Part shown: one piece after another, positions 10,507-21,100 of the stretch
How positions within the stretch are numbered: the stretch's first letter is position 1
Layout of the letters: each line of letters starts with the position of its first letter
Origin: Tausonia pullulans
Taxonomy: Eukaryota; Basidiomycota; Tremellomycetes; Cystofilobasidiales; Mrakiaceae
Length of the DNA: 64,000 bases
Direction of reading: 5' to 3'
Assembly: GCA_951802195.1 (NCBI GenBank)
Contig: OX637633.1
Coordinates: 372,001 to 436,000 of the forward strand
Program-made: the position numbers and the translations under genes
Notes under the pieces: model-generated
Told to the model about the DNA's origin: nothing
Database searches by the model: none
The model's input: the letters and a program-made list of their open reading frames with translations, nothing else

Positions 10507-11030
10507 ATCCTCGCCACGCCTGATTCGTATGTTTCTTATGATTGTACTTTTGCCTTGCTCGCACCGCGCATGGAGTACGGGGTTATATCAGCGCAAGAAA
10601 TGGAAAGTGAAAGAGGGGAAGACGAAAGAGTCTCGATTTTCGCGGATCTGTCTTCGGTGCTCTCTGCCTACTCCTCCAATACTCAATCAGTGAGATTATT
10701 TATCGTCTTGGTTTCTCAGTTACCGGCCGCTCTAAGAGCCTCAATCATCCCTCCTTCATTCTGTGAACAAGAGCCTAACGTCTCATTGGACTCAACTTCA
10801 TCGCTATCCTTGGCAGCGAAGGTTAGTCCTTGCTTTGAAAGCAAACGACGATATTAACGCGATTAGAAAACTCCTCAGCGATAAATAGATCGTCGGATGA
10901 CGACTTACGTCGGCGATGGACGGACACAAGAGGCCGACGCAACCCACGCGACCCTGGTTCCTTGGTGAAAGAGACAATGTGAAGCAAGGTAGGAGGAAAT
11001 CATCAAGCTTTCTGGAAGGAGGGTTCATGT
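10507..11030. other. Convergent 3' flanks of HUB1 and APN1
   Basis: About 520 bp lies between the stop codons of two genes transcribed toward each other. It should hold the 3' UTRs and polyadenylation signals of both. I see no further gene. Confidence 0.55.
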
Positions 11031-12893
11031 TCAGGCTCCATCCGGCTCGTCGCCCCAGTCCTCGTCCGAATCGATTTTCTTCTTTCTACCACCTCCAGCC
11101 GTCTTCTTCCCCTTCACCTTCGCCTTACTCTTCACCTTCACCGCCATCACGGCCACCTTCTCCTCTGTCACAGCGTCCTTTTCCTCCTTGATTCCCTCGC
11201 CCGTCTTCTTCCTCTTTGTACCCTCCTTCGTGACGGCTATGCCCTTCCCCTTGGGCTTGTTTGCTCCCGCCTCCTTCGACTTGGTCGAGACCGGACCGGC
11301 AGCGGCAGCCTTGAGAAGCTTGCACTCCTCCTGCCATGCGGCCTTGATGGGTGGAAGGAGATTCGGGTCCTCAATACCCTCAAGATCATGAAGCTGAAGC
11401 GAGTGAAGAATGACGGATGCTGTCAGCACGGGGGCTGTTAGTCGGCGAACGTATCCAGCGCGGCACAGCTCACCAGCTCAATCTCTCTTCTCCAGACATC
11501 CTCGCTCCCCCCATTGGGGGTTTCCAAGCACCAGACGACATCTTTCCAGCTCCAACCCTCTCCCTCGGGCCCATCTGGCCCGCGCCATCTCACGAGCGAC
11601 CAGAAACCCTTGAGGCCGATCTCACCAAGGCCGATATTAGCGTGCCGGTCGTGTTTGGAGCCGAGTGGGAAGAGCGAGTCGTTGATGTGAAGGGCGCGGA
11701 GGTAACGGATGGGGACGAGCGCAAAGAGTGTAGAGAGGGTCGCATGGAGGGTCTCAGGAGTGCGGATGTCGTTGGTGATTGAGGCGGCAAAGAGATGGCC
11801 TGGGAAAGAAGTGAGGGAGAGGGATCAGCTTGAGACGAAGGAAGCGAGATCATAAGGAAAAAAAACAGACAGGTGTCGACACAAATGCCAATGCGGCTCT
11901 TGTCTGTGACGAGGGCGATGATGTCCCGAAGATCTTCGAAGCGCGAGCCAAGGACGTCACCTTGTCCCGCCTGATGATTGGTGGTCAATGTATGTTCGAG
12001 GTGAGACCAAAGACAAGACAACGAACCATGTTCTCGAGGACAAGGGTGACCTTGGAAGTGGATGCGTGCGCCCGGTTGATGGCGTCTGCGACGTACCCGA
12101 TGGCAATCGGACGATTCTGCTTCATGGCCGATCCTGGGCTAGATAGCACGTCAGTTCGACCCAAAAGCACGAGAAGGACACGACTGACTGGAAGTTGAAC
12201 ATCCCGATCCCCAGCTGCTCGCACCGGCGGATATCATCGAGGAAACACTCATAAGATTTGTCGCGTTTCGCCTCCTCGGGGTTGGCGAGGTTGACGAGGT
12301 AGCTTTTGGATGTGAACTTCAGTGTATGTATGCAATCTCAGGAAAAGGGGAAGGTGAACGTTCGCACCTTCCATGCGGCAGGATGTCCCGGAAGGCATCG
12401 AAGCCATGGACTTGAAACAAGATGAGTGTGAGTCTCCGTGGAGGCCTGATAATATGTGCTCACCCATAAGTGATTCTGGGAACAGCGTCAAGACCGTCTC
12501 CTCAGGCAGAGGCGCCGACAACCACTGTCTTTGGTTTTTGAGAAAGAGAGCGAACGACCTGGCTCTGCAGGAATCTTAATATGGAAATTCAGCTCCGATC
12601 GAGGAGGTTAGACAGGTTGGCGTATCTGACCCAAGCTTCGCCGCATTCTCGCAGCTATTCTGGACGCCTCCGGCGGCACTGACGTGGCAGCCGATGCGGA
12701 TCTGCGAGCTCGTGTTCTTAGGTGGGAAGACGATAGGCATCTTCTCCTTGAGCTCTCGTTTCGCGCGTTTGCGTTGGAAAGGCATAGACGCCACTGGGGA
12801 GGCGCCCGTAGACGATGTCAGGAGCGGCTCGGGTGGTGGAGGAGTGAGTGATGAGGAGAGCTGAGAAACAGAGCGCTTGATTCCGTTCGACAT
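11031..12893 (-). CDS. APN1: AP endonuclease, endonuclease IV family (Apn1)
   Basis: This is a zinc-dependent base-excision-repair enzyme that cuts DNA 5' of abasic sites and removes blocked 3' ends. About eight exons give the whole EndoIV fold: [14 protein letters not shown] at the start, [73 protein letters not shown] and [10 protein letters not shown]. The metal-binding His, Glu and Asp residues of the family fall in these strings. The C-terminus is a ~95-residue Lys/Ala/Gly-rich tail with clusters such as GTKRKK and GGGRKKK, a likely nuclear localisation signal comparable to the basic tail of yeast Apn1. The start is the first in-frame ATG (MSNGIKRS). The gene is divergent from SOD2. Confidence 0.94.
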
Positions 12894-13222
12894 GCTGAGG
12901 GATGAGCTCAAGGAGGCAGCAAGTTGTGGTGGCCGGGAACGGCGAAAGAGGGCCGACGACGCAACACCGCAGACGAGCAAGCTGGTCGACAATTGGCTAG
13001 GATGAGGGAGACCCCCCTGACTGTGTGGATGGCCGTGTTGTGTCCGATGGTCGTTGTCGACGGGGTGATGGTTGACAGGATCAATCAAGCACACCGGTTC
13101 GCTGCAAGCCTCCGCACGGTTCTATTGCTCGCGTCATGGCCTACCAGATCGGCGGTGAGGCGATCCTCTCGCTCAGTCTTCCTCCTTCCACCGAGCTCTC
13201 AACCACCATCTCGTCTCTCATC
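12894..13222. promoter_or_regulatory. Shared divergent promoter APN1 / SOD2
   Basis: Only about 330 bp separates the start codons of APN1 (leftward) and mitochondrial Mn-SOD (rightward), and this includes both 5' UTRs. The two genes counter the same stress, oxygen radicals and the abasic DNA damage they cause, so co-regulation from here is a reasonable inference. I did not find a clear Yap1- or Skn7-type site by eye. Confidence 0.6.
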
Positions 13223-14810
13223 ATGTCCTTCATCCGTTCTGCCCTCCCCGCACTCTCTCGCCGTTCCCTCGCCTCGGCCGCCCCCGTCCAGGCCCGGGCC
13301 AAGCACACCCTTCCTGCGCTCCCGTACGCATACGACGTAAGCCCGCCCGAGCTCGCCATTTCCCCCCGCCTTATTCGCCCTGGCTTCGGCGTCTAGCGGC
13401 TGACGGGGTCCTCCGCTCCCTCGCAGGCTCTTGAGCCTTCCATCTCCAAAGAGATCATGGAGCTTCACCACACCAAGGCGAGTTTCTCAGCGATTCTCTT
13501 CTCTGCGTGCTCCGGCGCGAGCAAGCTGCTCAGCAAACGATCCCATTCGCTCGGGGCTGACTCAAAAGCTCTTGGTCTACAGCACCACCAAACCTACGTC
13601 AACGGCCTCAACGCCGCCATCGAGAGCTACCAGAAAGCTCTTTCCTCTGACGACGTCAAGGGCCAAATTCAGCTTCAGTCGGCTCTCAAGTTCAACGGAG
13701 GAGGTGAGAGCTTTCGCTGTCTCCGCTTGTTACTTCTCGTGTGTTCTTGCAAGACGGGGTCCTCTTCTATCCCTACGCTCAATTTCTGGAAGAATAGAGT
13801 CTCCATCACAATGGGTGATGTGAATATATAGTGAAGCAGGGCGCCGGCAATGGGTCACCGCCGCGCGCGCATCGGTCTGCATCCGGACGGTCGCGTCCGA
13901 TGTCCGATCTACTTGCCGGCCTCACCGAAGGGCAATCATTTGAACTTTGCCTCTAGTCCTCCATACTTACCCAACCGTCTTCGAACTTTAGGACACATCA
14001 ACCACTCACTCTTCTGGTGAGCTTCTGTCTCGTCTGTCTCGCCCGTTGCTTCACCTGACGATCGATCGCTCGCTGCGCGGTCCAACAGGAAGAACCTTGC
14101 GCCCCACGGCTCGCCGGAGACTACGCTCCCGGAGGGCAAGTTCAAGGAGGCCATCATCCAGTTCTTCGGTTCTGAGGAGGGTTAGCCCGGGAATCTCAGC
14201 GGTCTGTCCGCTCACGAACGGTGCTGATAATGACGATGTCAACCGACAGAGTTCAAGACCAAGTTCAACACTCAGGTAAAAGAGACGCCTGCAGCGTTGT
14301 CTATTTTGTAAACCTGACTGACCTGCATTTTTCATTCGCTCTGTCAGACTGCCGCCGTTCAGGGTTCCGGCTGGGTTCGTATCGCTCTCTCCCATGCTTC
14401 CTCCAAGCTCACTGCTCACTTTTCCTATTTCGTCTATTCACTCAGGGATGGCTTGTTCGTCCTCTACATCCTCCTCTCTGCCCGCAGCGGCGTGGAACTG
14501 ACCTCCCGACTCGTTCACTTCGCACACAAAGGGTTTCAACAAGACCTCAGGCGCCCTCGAGATCACCACCACCGCCAACCAAGACCCTCTCCTTACCCAC
14601 GTTCCAATTTTGGGCATTGACATCTGGGAGCACGCGTTTTACCTGCAGTACAAGGTATGTTTTTTTCTTTTTCCTTTGTTCGTCGCCAGAACAGTGTTGA
14701 CGGAATCGGGGCGAAAACAGAACGTCAAGCCCGACTATCTCAAGGCTGTCTGGTCCGTCGTCAACTGGAAGGAGGCCGCCGCCCGCTTCGAGGCCGCCAT
14801 TGCCAACTAA
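13223..14810 (+). CDS. SOD2: Mitochondrial manganese superoxide dismutase
   Basis: This enzyme converts superoxide to peroxide and oxygen in the mitochondrial matrix. Ten exons sum to 225 codons plus stop, the normal size. The N-terminus [19 protein letters not shown] is Arg/Ser/Ala-rich without acidic residues, a typical presequence. Metal-ligand regions are intact: [51 protein letters not shown] is the usual Mn/Fe-SOD C-terminal signature. Exons read as 13223-13336, 13427-13477, 13583-13703, 13992-14016, 14089-14180, 14250-14275, 14348-14374, 14446-14454, 14532-14654 and 14721-14810. Two oddities are a 9-nt micro-exon (GGATGGCTT, residues Gly-Trp-Leu) and a second intron that appears to start with GC (GCGAGT) rather than GT. 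Confidence 0.95.
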
Positions 14811-15109
14811 TGCGAGAGATGTTCCCTTGCTCTTGACGTGAAAGTGCACCACCGATCAGTATGACTAGTCAGGCTTTGTTGAGGACACATACTTTGTGCG
14901 GGTTCCTAATTTGGAGTGACCATGAAGGAAGTTCAGGTCGCCTCTTGATAGGGCGGGGGCGCCTTGGATGAGTGAGAAAGGCGCCAGATAAATCCATGCC
15001 AGGAAATCCGACAATGTGTCACTCATATGCCTCCGTCGGGACACCTGTCTAGACCCAACCTCCCAACTCTCATCCTCCTTTTTCTCTTCTCTCACCTCTT
15101 CTCTGCCCA

Positions 15110-16660
15110 TGTTCTTCAATCTTTCACTCCTCGCCGCAAGGCTTTCCTCTTTGCGCTACAACAACAAGGATAACTCGACCCAGCATGGATATGAGATGAT
15201 CGATCGGCTCAAGTCTTTTCCAACCTTTGCGGAAAGATGGTCACCTGACCTCGTGTGTTTGTAGTTCCGTGAGATCATACTGGCGGCCGGCAACGAGACA
15301 ATCTATGCTAATAACAAATATGGGACGAAGGTAAGGTGGCGGAGTCTCTAAGAAGAGGCCTCCTGTGCTGACGCTCTATCCCGAACCAGTTGTCGACCAT
15401 CGGCGGTCTCGCCGCGGTGTCCTTGGTGAGCCCAGGGGGGTTGGCAAATGCCCCACGAACTCCACAGAAAGTTCCGTTGGTAGATGGGCTTGGATTCTGT
15501 CCCACACCAGATCCCTGGCTTTGTCTTACAGGAAGGGGCTCTTTCAGCATGCGATCAAGGTCGCGCGTGATGAGTTAAAGGTGAACGAGGACCTCGCCGG
15601 GTTTCTTCAGGGTTTGTTGTCACATCGCGTTCTGGTCCAGTTACCTAAGCAACTCAAATCTCCTCTTGTAAAAGTACGACTTCATCCTCCAAGACCCACT
15701 CTGGGCTGAGGTCTACGCGCTCGCCTGCCTCGCGACCAGACAACCCCACAAACAGCTCCGAATTTCCTGCCATCACCTCGCATACCTCTCAGGTTTGCCC
15801 AGGGATCTTAACAGTCAAGGACGTTTCCTCCTACGAGTCGATCAATAGGAAAACTGTGAACATCAGTGCGTCGCAGACTTCTTGGGTTCGTAAGCTTGTG
15901 CGTCTGCCGATGGCTTCTGCGCATTTACGCGGAGCGAGAAATTCCATTGTGACTGTGCCATCCAGTGGCTCGATTATTCCCAGTTTCCTGATGGCCTTCG
16001 ATGGCTGGTATGCTCATTACTCCTACAACAAGCTTGAGTATACCTTGATATGCGTTGCCTCCTAGGTGTGACCCACTTTGTTTGGATATGAACAGATGAG
16101 TGAGCCAAACTCTTTCTTCCGTGCTCCTGTCTACCAGCCCAACATTGCGTGGCCACAGTCATCTTGGAGACCCAGCTTTCACCTCCGAGGTCTCTGCTCT
16201 TGACAGGTTCTATCTCACGGACGAGTTAAGCTTATCGAGGCCAATCGGGCCAAGATCTCTGACGTGAGTCTCGCTCCTTCCCGTCTCTCTGGCGCCCCTG
16301 GTCCTGCTTTGTGCTCAGTTTGGGTACCATCTATCCTTTCTGTAAGCAGGCTTTCCCTTCGGAGAACTCCCTTCCAAACCAGTCGTTCACTTTGGTGCTG
16401 TTGACCACTCTCACCAACAGAGGGAACTCGCGTCATGATTCCGGACGGTGTCATCCTCAACAAGGGCGGTCCGTTGCAGACCCGAAGGTCGTGGCCCCTG
16501 CTTGCCGAGTGACTTCTCTAATATGAATAATTTCTCTTTGCGTATCTGAGCCCATACAGAGTTGTGCTTTTAACACGACAGCATTCACAGTCACCGTCGG
16601 CGCAATCATCTCCGCGGTGCCGTTTAAAACGAGGTGGCTTCCTGCTCAGTCGGCGTTGCT
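15110..16660 (+). pseudogene. Exon-like pieces of an unrecognised gene or gene relic
   Basis: Several short coding-looking segments on the plus strand are bounded by plausible splice signals. Examples are FREIILAAGNETIYANNKYG then LSTIGGLAAVSL near 15,265-15,425, KGLFQHAIKVARDELKVNED near 15,535-15,600, YDFILQDPLWAEVYALACLA near 15,672-15,735, and GTRVMIPDGVILNKGGP near 16,425-16,475. I could not join them into one open gene or assign a family. It may be a many-exon gene whose junctions I misread, or a decayed copy. Convincing start and stop codons are missing. Confidence 0.35.
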
Positions 16661-17005
16661 GGGCTCAGCAACATCATCGTAGCATATTTTAAGGTACTCG
16701 GGTGCACCGGCTCCATCGCTTCCCAGATCGCTCGCGAGCCGGGCTGATCTTGCCTCCTTGATTGTCGATCTCCAGACATAACGCGATTACCAGGGTGCGT
16801 GCACGAGGGAGCCAAAACAATGAGCGCCGCCACTGTTTATTGGAGGCTCACGACCGGTGTTTACAGTAGCACGAAAGTGATATAGAGATCAGATCAACTT
16901 GATGTTGAACGTTAGTATCTACCTCTCCACAACTGGCAAGAGCTCGCGAGCTCCTAAGCACGGGAAAAAACCCAGAAGCACAGCTAGCTAGGACGTGTGC
17001 AAAAT

Positions 17006-17090
17006 GGTCCGAACCCGGGATTGAACCGAGGACCTCCATGAAGTGGAATGGATACCCTAACATGGCGTGATACCGCTACACCATCCAGAC
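17006..17090 (-). tRNA. tRNA-Pro (AGG) with 13-nt intron
   Basis: The minus strand gives acceptor stem GTCTGGA/TTCGGAC, D arm GTGTAGCGGTATCAC, and anticodon stem CCATG/CATGG with loop TTAGGG (anticodon AGG), followed by a 13-nt intron after position 37. The T arm reads CTCGG TTCAATC CCGGG. The discriminator is C and a TTTT stop follows directly. A copy of the dispersed repeat seen near tRNA-Pro(TGG) lies about 165 bp upstream in the same orientation. Confidence 0.92.
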
Positions 17091-18119
17091 ACAGAAAATC
17101 TGTTATTTCATTGATGTGGGTAGCAAATTAATTTGTTATGTATTCATTTCATAAAAAGTACCTTGATTTCAACCACCATCCCGGTTGTTCGACCACCCCC
17201 CTTCCCATGGCGCCTCGGCCGACAATCTCGCGCTCGGTCATTTTCGCTCTCCCTCTATCTAGCTACGACTCGCTATCCCTCATAGGGTCACCTCGTCCTC
17301 TACGTATAACTCATGACTTAAATACAAACAAACCAAAAGAGCCCTCTACCAATCCAGCCATTCCCCTCTTCTTGCCCACCAGCGAGACTCTCCCTCCACA
17401 GCCCGCTGTCATTTGCAGCGCCTCCTATCTCGCCATCATCGCCCACCGCTCTTACGTGGCAGCAACTCAGCGTGCGTGCCGCCCCACCTCCACTCTCGCA
17501 TTTTCTCGCCCTTCCTCTACGCCCACCCCTCCTTCTCATGGCTGCGTCGTATCCCCCCGTGACGACACCACTTCTCTACTCCCTCCCCTCTCCGTCAACT
17601 GCGGAAGCTGTCCCGCCATCTCCTTCCCTCAGGACACTGCTCCCCATGAGATATATCTCGCGATATTATAGTGCGACAGGGGACTTGCTTGTCTCGCCCG
17701 CCCGATCAAAGACCCAAAGAAAGGGATGCTTCTTAGGTTACGCAGGGGAAGAACTCGCAAGCCATCCTTTACCCAGCGTAAGAGCTTGCTCCTCGACGTC
17801 GCGGATACAAAGCTGCAGACTCACTCCTTCTGCAACATCCGGGATATCTATCTGAAGGAGACTGACTGGAGAACTTGAAAAGGGTCTCAAAACAGTGGAC
17901 GAGTTCCGGAGACCGGTGGCCGCCGCCTCTGGTGACGGTGTCGTTTTGACTCAGTGCCAACACGGCCCCAGGGTACCCAGCGCTCCCACAGGCCGAGATC
18001 AGGTCTTACCTGGCATCTCTGGAGTCAAGAAGATGCCCAGGGCTACAGTGTCATTCCAATTCCTTCGTCGTTCTTTCTCTTCTTCTTCTTCAACCCAACC
18101 CATCTTTTTCCAGTCTCTT
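17091..18119. other. Intergenic stretch between tRNA-Pro and SPF1
   Basis: About 1 kb holds the upstream flank of the minus-strand tRNA-Pro and the 3' flank of SPF1. The 5' part is AT-rich around 17,095-17,160. Apart from the dispersed repeat I see no gene; the open frames are Ser/Pro low-complexity without splice or family support. Confidence 0.5.
17250..17335 (-). repeat. Dispersed ~85-bp repeat, copy 1 (upstream of tRNA-Pro)
   Basis: Read on the minus strand, this segment (core ATTTAAGTCATGAGTTATAC, then GTAGAG, GACGAGGTGA and TAGCTAGATAGAGGG) matches two plus-strand copies near 60,900 and 61,310. Here it lies upstream of tRNA-Pro(AGG) and points the same way. It could be a relic of a tRNA-targeting LTR element or a SINE-like unit; no diagnostic part is present. 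Confidence 0.75.
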
Positions 18120-21100
18120 CTAAAGCTCTTTCTTCGCCTCCTTCGCCGCTTCCTCCTCCCTCGCCTCGAGCGCCCGCCTCGCCTCCCTTCGCTCCCGTCC
18201 CCGCGTGACGAGCTCCTTGGGCTGCAAGTCCGCAAAGAGGTACTTGCAGACCACCTCGATCGCGTAGCACCCGACGAAATCGGCGAGCATGACGGTCGTC
18301 AGCGTCGCGCGGAACTGTTCGTCCGGGCCGGGGGAAAAGGGGGGGGGGGGGGGGAGGGGGTCAGCTCTGGCACGGGTCGGAAGGGAAGGGAGAGGGTCCA
18401 AGAGGATGATGGATGGGAAGGGAACGCACCCCAGGCGTCATGACGACCAACTGCAACCACCTGTTCGCCTCGGAGAAGAAGTCGATCGACCCGTTGTACG
18501 CCACAGCGGCCGCACCGAGAAGACCCCAGTACAGCGGCGGGTTCTCCGAGATGCCCTCGCGGAAGGGCCGGCCTTGGAAGTTGATGGCGAAGGTGGAGAC
18601 TTGCTGTGAGAGACCAAGAAGGTAAATGGCCGTGTTGAGGAGGGAGGGCTCGAACTTAGCATCGAGGTCGATCTCGCCGCGGCTGGGGATGGTGGGAAGA
18701 GCTTCGAATAAGTGCATGCCAAGGGGAAGATGCGAGGCAAGGGACCACAACGCACGGCTCGAGCGACTTGGAGAGGATCGTCATGTAGAGCAGGGCAGCG
18801 ATGTGGACGGCGAACTGAAGGAGGATCGAGAGAAGGACATAGAAGTTGAGGATGTTGTTTAGAGGCCGCTCGCGGGAGAGCTTCTCGATGGGCTGGAAGA
18901 GAGAGAGATCAGGCGAATGGGTCAGAGCAGTCTACATCAAGACAAACACGTGACCGCAGCTCACCTTGGCGCGTGAGATGCACAGGAAGCAGACGCTCAT
19001 GAGCATGCCCGTGATAGTGACCTGGTAGTCGCCGAACTTGATGCCGTCAAGGTACTGGACCGAAAGCGAATAGGCCGTGATAAGGCAGTTGAGGGCGAGG
19101 ATCTTGTACATCTGGACGGTCGCAACAAGTGTGCACCGGCCTTGGCGGATAATGTGCGTGATGGCTGAGACATTAGAAAGCTTGGACGTGAATGGAGCGG
19201 CGCAAGAAGCGTCACCGAGCTTGATCTTTGGCGGCTCATTGTCGTCGACCTCAGAGAGCTTATCGGTGATGGAAGCAAGGTCGAACTGGGGAGGAGCAGG
19301 CAGTCAGGATCAGGCCGAAAGCAGAAGGGAGATATCCACAAACCTTCTCCATCGGGTTCGACTTGCGCGCCGTCTGCATGTTCTCGAGCGCCTTCTGCTG
19401 CGTCTCGACAAGTTCCGGGTAGAGCTCCCTGAGTGCGAGAGGGACAGGCGGAGGCGGCTGGCCGAACCTAGCAGAGAGCGAGCACTGCTGCTCGTAGACC
19501 TTCTTGATGCGCTCATTCTTCTGGTGCTCCGCGATGGCCTTGAGGTCCTCGGCCGATCCATCAAGGAGGGCAACACCAATGTGGGCCTGTTTGAGCGCTC
19601 CGACATCGTTGGTGCCGTCACCGGCCATGAGGGTCGTGTACCCGAGGTTTTTGAATGTCGAAAGAATGTACTCCTTCTGGGCCGGGGAGACCCGAGCGTA
19701 GACCCACGTGTGCTGGATAAGGTCCGTCCAAGCAGGGAGGTGCTCAAACTGCTTCATCGCCACTCCCGTGATGCAGATGTCGTAGTCACGGAGGACAGTC
19801 TTGTCGATGGGGGCCGAGGGGTCAACGGGGATAATGATGGTCTCATCGACGGACCGCCAGACGAGCTCAGACTCGTTCGTCGATCCCTCCTTGATGTCGA
19901 GGATAAGCGCGTCGCGGTCAACAATCTCAACCTCTTTGGCAACATGAAGAGCCGTCAGGGGGTTGTCCCCGGTGATCATGATGCACTGATAGGCAGAGAC
20001 GTGTCAGCATTAATCGGCGTGAAATGAGAAAGACTTTACTCACGCGGTGCGAAGAATCGGCAAGCATCTTGATCGACTCGATGGCGTCGGGCTTGAGCGG
20101 GCAGTGGAAAACAAGGAATCCGGCAAAGACGAGCTCTGACTCGACCTCCTCACGGGTGAGGCGGTTGATCTGGGACAGACACGGGGATCAGGCTCTCGCC
20201 CGCACGCGCAGGAAGTGCGCTCCTTCTCTCACCTTGGCCATAGGAATGTCGGCGATGGTCTTGGTCCCGAGGGCGAGGACGCGGGATCCGCGGCGGGTGA
20301 AGTACTTGTACGTCTCGTCGTAGTCCTCGGGGATCTTGGCGTACATCTTCTTGAGCGTCTCGGGAGCACCCTTGACGGAGATAACGGTCGCCGTCGGGTG
20401 CCTGTCCCTCGAGTCGTTGCTTGTCACGACAGCGACGGTCGACATGCGCTTGAGAGCCGAGGAGAACTGGAATCGACGCTTGACAGAGATCGACGCGCGG
20501 TGAAGGGAGTCCGAGTCGGCCTTGGGCGCAATGACGTCTCCCTTGGAGACCTCCCATCCGAGGGCTTCAAGCGTCGTCTTCTCCATTGGGTCACCGACAA
20601 CTTGACCATCCTCGAGGATGACGAGCGCGTGCGAGGAAGCGAGCGTGAGCGTTGTCTGACGCGGTGTGGCCGTGATCGGGACGAGCTCTTTGAGGTTGGA
20701 CGCGTTGACGCCAGCGATGCCCTCGACGACGAGGTCTTCGCCTGTGATGGTGCCCGTCTTGTCGAAGCAGCAGACGTCGACCTTGCCCGCGAATGAGATC
20801 CGGAAGGGCTCGGTGCAGAAGATGGCGAACTTGGAGAGCGCGACGAGTGAGGCGTTGACGGCCATCGATAGCTCCATCGGAAGCTCGGGCGGGACGACAG
20901 AGGTAACAATGAGGACGCAGTCGAGGAGGAGCTTGGACTTCTTCATGCCTTTCTCGACACCTTATGAGATGGGAACATCAACTAATGCGCTAGAGGCAAG
21001 GAAGCAAGGGGGACCACGACGCACCGTGAATCCAGACATAGGCGCTCGCGGCGATTGCAAAGGCGAGGAGGAAACCGATGAAGACAAAGCTCTCGAGGTT

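Noticed and set aside
12894-13094. Upstream in-frame extension of APN1 as a mitochondrial targeting peptide
   Set aside because: The frame stays open and has an Arg/Ser-rich part, but the codon at 13,092-13,094 is GTG, not ATG, and no in-frame ATG precedes MSNGIKRS. The extension would also take up most of the promoter shared with SOD2.
16415-16480. Cytochrome P450 or eIF2B exon (GTRVMIP...GVILNKGG)
   Set aside because: The resemblance is limited to a few residues. No heme-binding FxxGxxxC or other family motif is found nearby.
19077-20030. Plus-strand open frame of about 315 codons inside SPF1
   Set aside because: It is the mirror of the highly conserved P-type ATPase hinge region. The minus strand carries GDGTNDV and ITGDNP, so the plus frame is a codon-bias shadow.
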